Origin: Pandoraea fibrosis
Lineage (GTDB): Bacteria; Pseudomonadota; Gammaproteobacteria; Burkholderiales; Burkholderiaceae
Direction of reading: 5' to 3'
DNA length: 64,000 nucleotides
Assembly (NCBI RefSeq): GCF_000807775.2
Contig: NZ_CP047385.1
Span: forward strand, 248,001 to 312,000
Below are positions 8,848 to 17,519 of the stretch, one piece after another. Positions within the stretch are counted from its first letter, which is position 1; each line of letters begins with the position of its first letter. The notes beneath the pieces are model-generated. The model had not been told where the DNA came from, made no database searches, and saw only the letters and a program-made list of their open reading frames with translations. The position numbers were made by a program, and so were the translations under genes.

Positions 8848-9939
8848 ATGCTCGAAGCCGCCAATCGTCTGCTTGCCAAGCTGTCTCCCGCGCGTGATCC
8901 GTATCCGGGGCTGAATCGGGCGAAGCGTCACTTTCGCAAGATGCGCGCGAAGTTCTACAGCGACTTCGCCGACGCCATCGAAGACGGCGCCAATCCGTTC
9001 GAACTCTTCTCTCGCCGGTACGCCCGGGCGAAGGAGCGGCGCAATCCGATGGCGCCGCTCTATGCCATATGGCGTGATCGCGCCAGCTCGAAGAATCTGC
9101 GCAAGTCGTGGGAAGGCACTATTCCGGACGAAGACCTGATCGTGATTTCGGCGGGTGAGAAGGGGGATTTGCCCGGCGCGCTGCGATTTCTGGCGCGCGT
9201 GGTGACGTTGCAGCAGCAGACACGTGCGGCAATCGCGGGGGCTGTGGTGCTGCCGATCTTCATGTCGGTGTTGCTCGCTGCAATTCAACTCGGTGTGGCC
9301 TACGGCATGATGCCGATCATGATCGAAATCATGCCGCCGGATCAATTTCCGCTGGTGGGCGCGGGGCTGTATATCGTGTCGGGTTTCGTGGCGAACTGGT
9401 GGCCGCTTCTCTACGGCGTGCCTCTCCTGATCGTGGTGGCGGTGTCGCTCTCGCTCAGTCGATGGACAGGGCCGCTAAGGCGACGCGTGGACAATTTCGG
9501 CCCCTATGCCGTGTATCGCGACGTGCGCGCCGGCGAGTTCCTCGTGTCGCTTGCCGCGCTCACCGGCGCGAAGACATCGGTGTTCGATTCCATTTCACTG
9601 TTGCTCGCGGGGGCCTCGCCGTGGATGCGTTCCCACTTGCTGCGCATGCGCGCTTCGCTCAAGAGCGAACGCAGCATGGTCAAGGCGATGGATACCGGCA
9701 TCTTCAACGAAGAGGTCTTCGATCGTCTGGTCGAATACTCGGGGCGTTCCAACTTCGACGCGGGCATTCGCAAAATCGGCCTGATGACCATTGAGGAAGT
9801 CGCGGAACGCATCAAGATGCGCTCCGCCGCGCTTCGCTCCGTGCTGATGGCGCTCGTCGGTCTGACGATCATCTTCACGGTGGCCGGCATGTTGCAGATC
9901 GGACACGCAGCAGGCGAATACGCGGAGTCGATGTTCTGA
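8848..9939 (+). CDS. pilR: Inner-membrane platform protein PilR (GspF/T2SSF family)
   Basis: 363 residues with the GspF-type layout. A cytoplasmic helical domain (1-125) is followed by two hydrophobic segments (about 130-155 and 170-207). A second cytoplasmic domain (210-325) contains GEFLVSLAALTGAKTSVFDS and a repeat-like KMRSAALRSVL. The last helix is C-terminal (331-353). It anchors the PilQ ATPase and feeds pilin into the fibre, as known for the family. The gap from pilQ is 53 bp, the widest in the operon after the pilin. Only 2 bp separate its stop from the peptidase gene. Confidence 0.87.
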   Translation: MLEAANRLLAKLSPARDPYPGLNRAKRHFRKMRAKFYSDFADAIEDGANPFELFSRRYARAKERRNPMAPLYAIWRDRASSKNLRKSWEGTIPDEDLIVISAGEKGDLPGALRFLARVVTLQQQTRAAIAGAVVLPIFMSVLLAAIQLGVAYGMMPIMIEIMPPDQFPLVGAGLYIVSGFVANWWPLLYGVPLLIVVAVSLSLSRWTGPLRRRVDNFGPYAVYRDVRAGEFLVSLAALTGAKTSVFDSISLLLAGASPWMRSHLLRMRASLKSERSMVKAMDTGIFNEEVFDRLVEYSGRSNFDAGIRKIGLMTIEEVAERIKMRSAALRSVLMALVGLTIIFTVAGMLQIGHAAGEYAESMF

Positions 9940-9941
9940 CG

Positions 9942-10829
9942 ATGACGTCGCTCCCCGATTTTCTCTCGCATGAATTCCGAGCGCTGCCGCGCGAAGCCAT
10001 TGCCGCTGCGATGGCGATGCTAGGGCTGTTCGTAGGAAGCTTTTTGAACGTGGTCGTGCACCGCTTGCCGCGAATGCTGGAGATGCAATGGGCGCGAGAG
10101 AGTGCCGAGTGGGCGGGGCAAGTCCCGCCTGTCGCCCCCGCTTTCCATCTGGCTTGGCCGCCGTCGCATTGCCCGCGCTGCGAAACGCGCATCGCAGCGC
10201 GTCATAATTTTCCGGTACTCAGCTATCTCTTTCTGCGTGGCCGTTGCGCGCATTGCCGCGCGGGGATTTCACCGCGTTATCCGCTCGTCGAACTGAGCGT
10301 CGGGGTCATGTTCGCGTGTGTGGCATGGCACTTCGCGCCGTCGATGCAATACTTCGCGATGCTGGCATGGTGCGGCTTCGGTGCCACGCTGCTGGCGCTC
10401 ACGCTGATCGATAGCGACACGCGACTGCTGCCCGACGCGCTGACATTGCCGTTGCTATGGGCCGGCTTGCTGTGCAGCGTGGCAGGGCTGACGTTATCCC
10501 TCGATGACGCCGTGCTCGGTGCGGTCCTGGGTTATGGCGTCATGGGGATGATCGCCTACGCCTATCGCCTGCTGACGGGGGCGGACGGACTCGGCGGTGG
10601 CGATGCCAAGCTCGTTGCCGCGTGTGGCGCGTGGCTCGGCTGGATCGGCGTGCCGCTGATGCTGGCGTTCGGCGCGGTGGCGGCGACACTCGCCTTCGCT
10701 GTGCTGGGACTGTGGCGCGGCCGCGCATTGCGCGAGCCGCTGCCGTTCGGTCCGTGGCTGAATCTGGGAGCGGTGGCGAGTCTGTTGTGGGGCGAGCCGT
10801 TCCTAAATCTGTGGCTGCGCGCCGGCTAA
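9942..10829 (+). CDS. Prepilin peptidase / N-methyltransferase (A24 family, GspO/PilD-like)
   Basis: 295 residues, polytopic. The N-terminal part has GLFVGSFLNVVVHRLPRM and two Cys pairs (CPRC, CAHC), the zinc-binding methyltransferase module. The aspartate protease sites follow as LIDSDTRLLPD and GADGLGGGDAKL (GxGD-type). It processes PilS at Gly28 and would methylate the new N-terminus. The dedicated R64 peptidase PilU lacks the Cys-rich part. This one is full length, so it could also serve other pilin or type II secretion substrates. Its 3' end overlaps the convergent GMC oxidoreductase gene by 27 bp. Confidence 0.92.
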   Translation: MTSLPDFLSHEFRALPREAIAAAMAMLGLFVGSFLNVVVHRLPRMLEMQWARESAEWAGQVPPVAPAFHLAWPPSHCPRCETRIAARHNFPVLSYLFLRGRCAHCRAGISPRYPLVELSVGVMFACVAWHFAPSMQYFAMLAWCGFGATLLALTLIDSDTRLLPDALTLPLLWAGLLCSVAGLTLSLDDAVLGAVLGYGVMGMIAYAYRLLTGADGLGGGDAKLVAACGAWLGWIGVPLMLAFGAVAATLAFAVLGLWRGRALREPLPFGPWLNLGAVASLLWGEPFLNLWLRAG

Positions 10830-12479
10830 CGTCTCCGATTCCTCTGCATGCGCTACCCGCACGGGCGCCCCGATGTTCTGTGCGTGCGCCGAAGCACATC
10901 GCAGCATCAGATCCGCGGCTTTCTCCCCGATCATCATCGACGGTGCGTTGGTGTTGCCACCGATGAGCGTCGGCATGATCGATGCATCGACCACGCGCAG
11001 TCCTTCCACGCCTCGCACCCTCAATTCCGTATCGACGACCGACGCCGCGTCGCTGCCCATGCGGCAGGTACCGACCGGGTGATAGATAGTGTCCGCGCGG
11101 GCTCGGATCAGCGCGGTGAGCGCCTCGTCCGACTCGATACCGCGGCTGTGCAATTCGCGTCCGCCAAATTGCGCGAGCGACGGCGCCGCGAGAATTCGCC
11201 GGATGACGCGCGCCCCGCGCAGCAAGGTGTCGACATCCTCCTGCGCTTGCAGAAATGCCGGGTCGATGTGCGGTGCATCGCGCATGTCGGTGGAGGCGAG
11301 CGTCACACGCCCACGGCTCTTGGGACGCAGCACGCATGCGTGCAACGACAAGCCGCGCCGCCAATGCAGCCGGCGATTGTGGTTGTCGCAAATGCCGACG
11401 AGAAAATGCATCTGCAGGTCGGGACGCGCGAGCGCGGGATCGCTCTTGAGAAACCCCCCCGCCTCGGCGATGTTGCTGGCGAACAGGCCGCGCTTGTCGC
11501 GCAGATAATTCAGCCCTTGCCTGAGCAGATGCCACAATCCGGCCGGCGTATAGCCGACGAGATCGGGATGCGCGACATACTTGTTGATGATGAAGTCGAT
11601 GTGATCCTGCAGATTTTCACCGACACCCGGTGCATCGACGCGCACCTCCAGACCCTGCGAGCGCAGATGCTCGGCTGGGCCGATGCCCGAGCACATCAGC
11701 AACTGCGGCGAATTGAACGCCCCGGCACTCAACACCACCTCTGCCCGTGCGCGAATCGTCTCCAGCGCGCCGTGCCGTTGCAGTTTGACGCCGGTGGCGC
11801 GCTTGCCGTCGAAGAGGACTCGTTGCACGACGGCGTCGGTGATGACATGCAGATTGGCTCGCGATCTCCCATGCAGATAGGCGCGTGCAGCATTCCATCG
11901 CTCGCCGTCTTTCTGCGTCACCTGGTAGATGCCCGCGCCTTCGTACTGAGGACCGTTGAAGTCATCGCTGACGGGAAATCCCGCTTCGCGCGCCGCGTCG
12001 ACGTAGTGTTGCGAGAACGGATTGACCGTGCGCAGATCGGAGACGTTGAGCGGACCGCCGGTGCCGTGCCACGCGTCGCCGCCGCGCTCGTTGTTTTCGT
12101 TTCGGCGGAAGTACGGCAGTACGTCGTCCCACCCCCAGCCGGTACAGCCGGCTTGCGCCCAGTCGTTGTAATCGTCTGGATGACCGCGCGTATAGATCAT
12201 CGCGTTGATCGAACTCGAGCCGCCGAGGCCGCGGCCGCGTGGCTGATAGCCTTGACGTCCCGCAAGTCCTGCCTGCGGTGTCGTGCGATAGCCATAGTTG
12301 CGGCGCGAGCGGAACGGCACGAGCGCCGCAATGCCCAGAGGTAATCGCACAAGAAAGCTGGTGTCGGGCGGGCCGGCTTCGATGAGCGCGATCGTGCGAT
12401 CCGGTGCGCCGTCGGCCAATCGCGCAGCCAGCGCGCAACCGGCAGAGCCGCCGCCGACAATGACGTAGTCATAGTCCAT
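10803..12479 (-). CDS. GMC-family FAD oxidoreductase (choline/alcohol dehydrogenase-like)
   Basis: 558-residue flavoprotein. The N-terminal dinucleotide-binding motif VIVGGGSAGCALA begins at residue 6, the GMC signature GRGLGGSSSINAMIY is near residue 80, and a second motif lies around LSAGAFNSPQLL. The C-terminal catalytic region holds YHPVGTCRMG and GGNTNAPSMMIGE. It oxidises a primary alcohol to the aldehyde, and choline, alkanol or aromatic alcohols are all possible. Start at 12479, because GGGAGG lies 8 nt before that ATG; an upstream in-frame ATG lacks this. The gene is monocistronic, divergent from aidB and convergent with the peptidase gene. Confidence 0.87.
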   Translation of the reverse strand: MDYDYVIVGGGSAGCALAARLADGAPDRTIALIEAGPPDTSFLVRLPLGIAALVPFRSRRNYGYRTTPQAGLAGRQGYQPRGRGLGGSSSINAMIYTRGHPDDYNDWAQAGCTGWGWDDVLPYFRRNENNERGGDAWHGTGGPLNVSDLRTVNPFSQHYVDAAREAGFPVSDDFNGPQYEGAGIYQVTQKDGERWNAARAYLHGRSRANLHVITDAVVQRVLFDGKRATGVKLQRHGALETIRARAEVVLSAGAFNSPQLLMCSGIGPAEHLRSQGLEVRVDAPGVGENLQDHIDFIINKYVAHPDLVGYTPAGLWHLLRQGLNYLRDKRGLFASNIAEAGGFLKSDPALARPDLQMHFLVGICDNHNRRLHWRRGLSLHACVLRPKSRGRVTLASTDMRDAPHIDPAFLQAQEDVDTLLRGARVIRRILAAPSLAQFGGRELHSRGIESDEALTALIRARADTIYHPVGTCRMGSDAASVVDTELRVRGVEGLRVVDASIMPTLIGGNTNAPSMMIGEKAADLMLRCASAHAQNIGAPVRVAHAEESETLAGAQPQI

Positions 12480-12705
12480 GCTGTCATCCTCCCTTGGATG
12501 GGCACTTCGTCTCAACTGCGTTTGCTTTGATTTCTTGTTCGCCGCTTTTGATTATGGTTTTGCGCGTGATGTCTTGTGCCGCACTGCGCGGTTTGCCCCT
12601 CGAATTTGCCCCCTCGCAGCGGCACTCATTGTAGGCAGACCTGGTGTGTGCCGGGGGCGAAGTGAAGCATTCCTCTAATTTGTGCGAACGCCGGGACCTA
12701 ACCGC

Positions 12706-12711
12706 TATGAT
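12706..12711 (+). promoter_or_regulatory. Candidate -10 box (TATGAT) for the AidB-like gene
   Basis: TATGAT stands 60 nt before the start codon in the 291-bp region between two divergent genes. No good -35 hexamer lies at 16-18 bp (TTGTGC is 20 bp away). This would suit an activator-dependent promoter, such as the Ada-dependent promoter of aidB in Escherichia coli. Speculative. Confidence 0.3.
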
Positions 12712-12770
12712 GAAAGGATGCACTAGAGGTGACCGTCCCATGTTTGGCAGACGGGCATACGGAGACACGG

Positions 12771-14435
12771 ATGACTGAAGCCTGGCAAACCCACGACGTC
12801 ACCAATCAGGTGCCGCCGCTCACGGATTACAACCTTTACGCCACGGACAATGCGCTGCAAGCTGCCGTCGCGGCGTTCAATGCCGACTGGCACGTCAAGG
12901 AACTGCATCGTCAGGGCGCGCGATTGGGGGAATCCGACGTTCAGCAATGGGCCGAGACGGCCAACCGGCACTCGCCGGAACTGCAATCCTTCGATTCGCA
13001 AGGGAATCGCATCGACCACGTCGAGTTTCATCCGGCGTGGCATGCGCTCATGGGCCTGTTGCGCGGTGCACAGCTTCAGTCGTTGCCTTGGGCGCATCCG
13101 CGCGGCGGCGTGATGGCGGCACGCACGGCGTCGTACTTTCTGCACGCGCAGAACGAGGCGGGTGCGTTGTGCCCCACGACCATGACGTTCGCGAGCATTC
13201 CCGTGCTCGCCAAGGAGCCCGCGCTCTTCGCGTCGATCAAGGACAAGTTGCTCGCACCGCAGCACGATCCGCGCGACGTGCCGCTCGCGCAGAAGCATGC
13301 CATTCTCATCGGCATGGGGATGACGGAAAAGCAGGGCGGCTCCGACGTGCGGACCAACACCACCACAGCTACCGAGCAGGGTGACGGCGCGTTCTCACTC
13401 GTAGGACACAAGTGGTTCTTCTCGGCGCCGCAATGCGATGCGCATCTCGTCCTTGCGCGTGACAGCGACAGCGATGCGCTCTCCTGTTTCTTCGTGCCGC
13501 GCTATACGCCGGACGGCCGCAAGAACGCGGTGCAGATTCAACGTCTGAAGGACAAGCTCGGCAACCGTTCCAACGCCAGCAGCGAAGTCGAATTTCAGGG
13601 CGCCTATGGCACGCGTGTCGGCGCGCCGGGGCGCGGCATTCCCACGATCATCGAAATGGCGACATACACGCGGCTCGACTGCGTGATCGGCAGTGCGGCG
13701 ATGATGCGCGCGGGTGTGGTGCAGGCGATTCATCACGCGCGACATCGCACCGCATTCGGGGCGAAGCTCGTCGATCAGGACCTGATGACGACCGTGCTCG
13801 CGGACCTCGCGCTGGAATCGGAAGCCGCGACGTGGCTGGCGATGCGCCTCGCACAGGCGTTCGACGCGAGCGCAGCCGACGACGATTCGCCCGTCGAGCG
13901 TGCATGGCGACGCATTGTGTTGCCCGCCGCGAAGTTCTGGGTATGCAAGCGTGCGCTCGAACTCGCGGGCGAGTGCATGGAGGTGTGGGGCGGCAACGGT
14001 TATGTGGAGACCGGGCCGCTGGCCCGTCTGTATCGCGAGGCGCCCGTCAATTCGATCTGGGAAGGGTCGGGCAACGTGATGTGTCTCGACGTGTTGCGTG
14101 CCATGAGCCGGGAGCCCGACGTTGCGCAAAGCTGGTTCCAGTGGCTGGAAAAACGCGTGGGATCGCACGCGCCATTGCGTGAGGCGCTGGCGCAATTGCA
14201 TGGCTGGCTGGCGGCCGATCCCGCAACGCATGCGGTTCGTGCGCGCGCCATCGCCCAACAAGTCGTCTTGCTCTCTCAGGCGGCGTTGCTGCTTGAACAT
14301 GCACCGGCCGAACTGGCGCATGGTTTCATCGAGAGCCGCTTCTCGAACGCCGGGGGACGGGTCTATGGCGTGATGCCGGACACGCTCGCGGCAGGAGTTC
14401 AACGCGCCTGGCTCGATCGGGCGTTTCTCGCATAA
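12771..14435 (+). CDS. aidB: AidB-like acyl-CoA dehydrogenase, DNA alkylation response
   Basis: 554 residues; E. coli AidB has 541. It is an acyl-CoA dehydrogenase-fold flavoprotein that binds DNA and is linked to protection from alkylating agents. AidB-type features are PPLTDYNLYATDNALQ at the N-terminus, GMGMTEKQGGSDVR near the flavin, EVWGGNGYVETGPLAR and IWEGSGNVMCLDVLR. The ACD catalytic-base region is diverged, as in AidB. Start at 12771, which has GGAG 6 nt upstream; an in-frame ATG at 12729 does not. Isovaleryl-CoA dehydrogenase is the alternative but lacks these signatures. The next gene starts 72 bp later on the same strand. Confidence 0.88.
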   Translation: MTEAWQTHDVTNQVPPLTDYNLYATDNALQAAVAAFNADWHVKELHRQGARLGESDVQQWAETANRHSPELQSFDSQGNRIDHVEFHPAWHALMGLLRGAQLQSLPWAHPRGGVMAARTASYFLHAQNEAGALCPTTMTFASIPVLAKEPALFASIKDKLLAPQHDPRDVPLAQKHAILIGMGMTEKQGGSDVRTNTTTATEQGDGAFSLVGHKWFFSAPQCDAHLVLARDSDSDALSCFFVPRYTPDGRKNAVQIQRLKDKLGNRSNASSEVEFQGAYGTRVGAPGRGIPTIIEMATYTRLDCVIGSAAMMRAGVVQAIHHARHRTAFGAKLVDQDLMTTVLADLALESEAATWLAMRLAQAFDASAADDDSPVERAWRRIVLPAAKFWVCKRALELAGECMEVWGGNGYVETGPLARLYREAPVNSIWEGSGNVMCLDVLRAMSREPDVAQSWFQWLEKRVGSHAPLREALAQLHGWLAADPATHAVRARAIAQQVVLLSQAALLLEHAPAELAHGFIESRFSNAGGRVYGVMPDTLAAGVQRAWLDRAFLA

Positions 14436-14506
14436 CGCATAACAACATATCGATGACGCCGGACGACGCACAGGTGTGCACTCGTCGCGCGCAGGGAGGA
14501 GACGGC

Positions 14507-15988
14507 ATGGGACATCACCATGAACCGAATGGTCTGCACGAGGCAGTGCCGCTGTCGTCGGCACTGGCTACCACGGTGGAAGACGACATCGCGCGCGCAT
14601 GGCTGACGCCCCGTTTCGATGCGATGCGCCATGCCCACGACGCCGCACCCCATGTGGATTGGCCGACACGCAAACGTCATCTGCAAGCTTTGCAGGCGAT
14701 GCTGCACAAGTATCGCGAGCCGTTCGCCCGCGCCATCGATGAGGATTTCGGCGGCCGCTCGGCGCAGGAAACGGACATGCTCGAGCTGTTTCCGTCGCAC
14801 GGCAATCTGAAGCATGCGCTCTCGCACACGCGTCGCTGGATGCGCGGCTCGCAGGGCTGGGCCAATCTCTGGCTGCTGCCCGCGCGACGGGCGATTGTGC
14901 CGCAGCCGTTGGGGGTCGTCGGTGTGATCGGGCCCTGGAATTACCCGTTGTTCCTCGCCGTCGGCCCGCTGACCGACGCGCTGGCGGCAGGCAATCGCGT
15001 GATGATCAAGGTGTCGGAAGTCACGCCCCGCTTTGCCGAGGTGTTCGCAGCGGCAGTGGCCGAGGCATTTGCGCCGGAATGGGTGACGGTCGTGACTGGC
15101 GACGCGCAAGTGGCGCGCGCGTTTTCGACGTTGCCGTTCGATCATCTGCTGTTCACTGGCGCCACGTCCATCGGTCATCATGTGATGCGCGCAGCGAGCG
15201 AGCACCTGACGCCGGTGACGCTCGAGTTGGGCGGCAAGTCGCCCGCCATCATCGGGCCGGGCGCCCGTTGGGCGCACGCCGTGGAGCGCATCATGCTCGG
15301 CAAGCTGGTCAACGCCGGGCAGACGTGTGTGGCGCCGGACTATGTGCTCGTGCCGCGTGAGAAGCTCGATGCTTTCGTGGCGACGTCGAAGCAGGTGGCG
15401 GCACGCCTTTATCCGGATGCGGTGAACAACCCGCAATACACGAGCATCGTGTCGACACGTCACTTCGAGCGATTGTCCGGGCTGGCCGATGAGGCGGCGG
15501 CGCAGGGCGCGACATTGCACGCACTGTTCGATACGCCGGCGCTGGCATCGCGCAGGCGCCTGCCGCCGGTGGTGCTCACCGGCGTACACGATGGCATGCG
15601 CGTGATGCGCGAAGAGATTTTCGGTCCGCTTCTGCCTGTCGTGCCCTATGACGATCTGGACGCCGCCATCGCCTATGTGAACGAACGCCCGCGTCCGCTA
15701 GCGTTGTACGTGTTCGATACCGACAACGCGCGCATCGATCAGGTCGTCGATGGCACGATTTCCGGCGGGGTGACGGTCAACGACACGCTGCTTCATGTGG
15801 CGGAGCATTCGCTGCCGTTCGGAGGTGTGGGCGCATCGGGCATGGGCGGGTATCACGGCGAGGCGGGCTTTCGCACATTCTCCAAGGAGAAGCCGATTTT
15901 CCGGCAGGCGCGCTGGAACGGCGCCGGGTTGCTCAATCCGCCCTATGGCAAGGTGTTCGCCGCGATGCTCCGGCAATTGCTGCGCTGA
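14507..15988 (+). CDS. calB: Coniferyl aldehyde dehydrogenase
   Basis: 493-residue NAD(P)-dependent aldehyde dehydrogenase. The general-base Glu is in TLELGGKSPAI (Glu240), the nucleophile Cys in VNAGQTCVAPD (Cys274), and the cofactor site in FTGATSIGHHV. The short N-terminus, GVVGVIGPWNYPL and the C-terminal GASGMGGYHGEAGF place it in the coniferyl-aldehyde/fatty-aldehyde branch. The reaction would be coniferyl aldehyde to ferulate, a lignin-monomer step that agrees with the catabolic genes at 36-60 kb. The start at 14507 is set by GGAGGA 6 nt upstream; an ATG at 14453 has no such site. Substrate assignment is moderate. Confidence 0.8.
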   Translation: MGHHHEPNGLHEAVPLSSALATTVEDDIARAWLTPRFDAMRHAHDAAPHVDWPTRKRHLQALQAMLHKYREPFARAIDEDFGGRSAQETDMLELFPSHGNLKHALSHTRRWMRGSQGWANLWLLPARRAIVPQPLGVVGVIGPWNYPLFLAVGPLTDALAAGNRVMIKVSEVTPRFAEVFAAAVAEAFAPEWVTVVTGDAQVARAFSTLPFDHLLFTGATSIGHHVMRAASEHLTPVTLELGGKSPAIIGPGARWAHAVERIMLGKLVNAGQTCVAPDYVLVPREKLDAFVATSKQVAARLYPDAVNNPQYTSIVSTRHFERLSGLADEAAAQGATLHALFDTPALASRRRLPPVVLTGVHDGMRVMREEIFGPLLPVVPYDDLDAAIAYVNERPRPLALYVFDTDNARIDQVVDGTISGGVTVNDTLLHVAEHSLPFGGVGASGMGGYHGEAGFRTFSKEKPIFRQARWNGAGLLNPPYGKVFAAMLRQLLR

Positions 15989-16054
15989 CGTTGCTCAGTT
16001 GTGCCGGACCTCTGGCTTCGTTTCCGACGGTCGGTGTCAGGCGTCAGGACAAAG

Positions 16055-16091
16055 CAAAACCCCCGCCGGTTTGACCCGGGCGGGGGTTTTG
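16055..16091. terminator. Bidirectional terminator between calB and metK
   Basis: CAAAACCCCCGCC and GGCGGGGGTTTTG form a perfect 13-bp stem with an 11-nt loop. A-rich and T-rich outer arms give a U-tract in both directions. It lies between convergent genes. Confidence 0.9.
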
Positions 16092-16154
16092 TTTGGCGCT
16101 CGCCGGTCGAAACCGGGGAGCGCCGGGGATTGCCGTGCGGCCGGTACGGCTCGA

Positions 16155-17333
16155 TCAGGCGACGGCGCGCAGACCGGCGTCAGCCAGTAGCGCGTCGGCG
16201 CGATCGGTCGCTTCCCACGAGAATTCCGGCTCTTCGCGGCCGAAGTGACCATAGGCGGCGGTCTTTTCGTAGATCGGACGCAGCAGGTCGAGCATCTTGA
16301 TAATGCCCTTCGGGCGCAGATCGAAATGTTTCGCGACCAACTCGGCAATGCGCTGATCGCTGATCTTGCCGGTGCCGAAGGTGTTGACCATGACCGACGT
16401 CGGACGGGCCACGCCAATGGCGTACGAGACCTGAATCACGCACTTCGACGCCAGACCGGCGGCCACGATGTTCTTCGCGACGTAACGGCCGGCGTAGGCT
16501 GCCGAGCGGTCGACCTTCGACGGGTCCTTGCCCGAGAATGCACCACCACCGTGCGGTGCGGCACCGCCGTAGGTGTCGACGATGATCTTGCGGCCCGTGA
16601 GGCCGGCGTCGCCTTGCGGGCCACCGATCACGAAACGGCCAGTCGGGTTCACCAGGAACTTGATGTCGCCCTTGATCAGGTCGGCCGGCAGCACCGGCTT
16701 GATGACTTCTTCGATCACGGCTTCGCGCAGGGCTTCCAGTGCGATGTCCGGGGCGTGTTGCGTCGAGAGCACGACGGTGTCGATGCTGTGCGGACGGCCG
16801 TTTTCGTACCGGATGGTGACTTGCGACTTGGCGTCCGGGCGCAGCCAGGGCAGACGGCCGTCACGGCGCACTTGCGACTGGCGCTCGACCAGGCGGTGCG
16901 ACAGGTAGATCGGCAGCGGCATGAGTTCCGGCGTTTCATCGCAGGCGTAGCCGAACATCAGGCCCTGGTCACCGGCACCTTGATCGAGGTTGTCGTCATG
17001 TGCACGGTCCACGCCCTGGGCGATATCCGGCGACTGGCGGTCGTAGGCGACCAGCACCGCGCAACCCTTGTAGTCGATACCGTAGTCGGTGTTGTCGTAA
17101 CCGATGCGGCGGATCGTCTCGCGCGCCACTTGCTGGTAGTCCACCGTGGCGGTCGTGGTGATTTCGCCGGCGAGCACGACAAGCCCCGTGTTGCAAAGCG
17201 TTTCGGCTGCAACGCGGGCGTTACGGTCTTGCGTCAGGATGGCGTCGAGAACGGCGTCGGAAATCTGGTCAGCGACCTTGTCCGGGTGACCTTCAGAAAC
17301 CGATTCGGAGGTAAAGAGATAGTCGTTCGCCAC
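16155..17333 (-). CDS. metK: S-adenosylmethionine synthetase
   Basis: 392 residues. It makes SAM from methionine and ATP. The signature hexapeptide region [12 protein letters not shown], the N-terminal [17 protein letters not shown] and the C-terminal [19 protein letters not shown] are all present. I place the start at the GTG at 17333 (VANDYLFT), because AGGAG lies 6 nt upstream and family members start MANDYLF; an in-frame ATG 33 nt further up has no such site. Its ~150-nt leader carries a SAM-II-like element (17393-17480), so feedback control by SAM is likely. It is divergent from the lpxL-like gene. Confidence 0.97.
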   Translation of the reverse strand: MANDYLFTSESVSEGHPDKVADQISDAVLDAILTQDRNARVAAETLCNTGLVVLAGEITTTATVDYQQVARETIRRIGYDNTDYGIDYKGCAVLVAYDRQSPDIAQGVDRAHDDNLDQGAGDQGLMFGYACDETPELMPLPIYLSHRLVERQSQVRRDGRLPWLRPDAKSQVTIRYENGRPHSIDTVVLSTQHAPDIALEALREAVIEEVIKPVLPADLIKGDIKFLVNPTGRFVIGGPQGDAGLTGRKIIVDTYGGAAPHGGGAFSGKDPSKVDRSAAYAGRYVAKNIVAAGLASKCVIQVSYAIGVARPTSVMVNTFGTGKISDQRIAELVAKHFDLRPKGIIKMLDLLRPIYEKTAAYGHFGREEPEFSWEATDRADALLADAGLRAVA

Positions 17334-17392
17334 TTCTGGCTCCTCTAAACGAATTTGGCGACTCACGTAGCCGTCATCGGAGGGGAAGCGGC

Positions 17393-17480
17393 GACGCTTT
17401 AGCGGAAAGTTGGTCGAATGCGCTGCCGGTAAGGTGGCTCATTCGAATCGCCCCGCAAGTTGTCAGTTAACTCGGCGATG
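17393..17480 (-). promoter_or_regulatory. Candidate SAM-II-like riboswitch in the metK leader
   Basis: Read on the minus strand: P1 5' strand ATCGCC (17479-17474); loop of 21 nt beginning GAGTT and ending CUUGCGG; P1 3' strand GGCGAT (17452-17447); an inserted hairpin with a 7-bp stem TCGAATG/CATTCGA (17446-17440 with 17420-17414); then GCUAAAG (17403-17397) followed by GUC (17395-17393), which can pair with GAC of the loop (17464-17462). This order and the GAUUU/GCUAAAR-like conserved bases match the SAM-II pseudoknot as I know it, and match the metX leader at 62102. A second pairing (P2a) is not obvious here. A TATAAT box ends 7 nt before the element, so the transcript would start at its 5' end. 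Confidence 0.6.
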
Positions 17481-17488
17481 TCGATTAT
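17460..17488 (+). promoter_or_regulatory. Candidate promoter of the lpxL-like gene
   Basis: TTGTCA (17460-17465) and GATTAT (17483-17488) are 17 bp apart, giving a leader of ~25 nt before the start at 17520. It overlaps the DNA that encodes the metK leader on the other strand. Confidence 0.35.
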
Positions 17489-17492
17489 TATA
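17487..17492 (-). promoter_or_regulatory. -10 box TATAAT of the metK promoter
   Basis: A perfect TATAAT on the minus strand. The predicted transcription start (about 17480) coincides with the first base of the riboswitch-like element. The -35 region is weak, and the box overlaps the leader of the divergent lpxL-like gene. Confidence 0.55.
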
Positions 17493-17519
17493 CGCCCCTG
17501 AAGAAATTTTGCTGGCGAC

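Noticed and set aside
10848..12344. 498-codon frame on the plus strand antisense to the GMC oxidoreductase gene
   Set aside because: The minus-strand product has full GMC signatures; the plus-strand frame is a GC-driven shadow.
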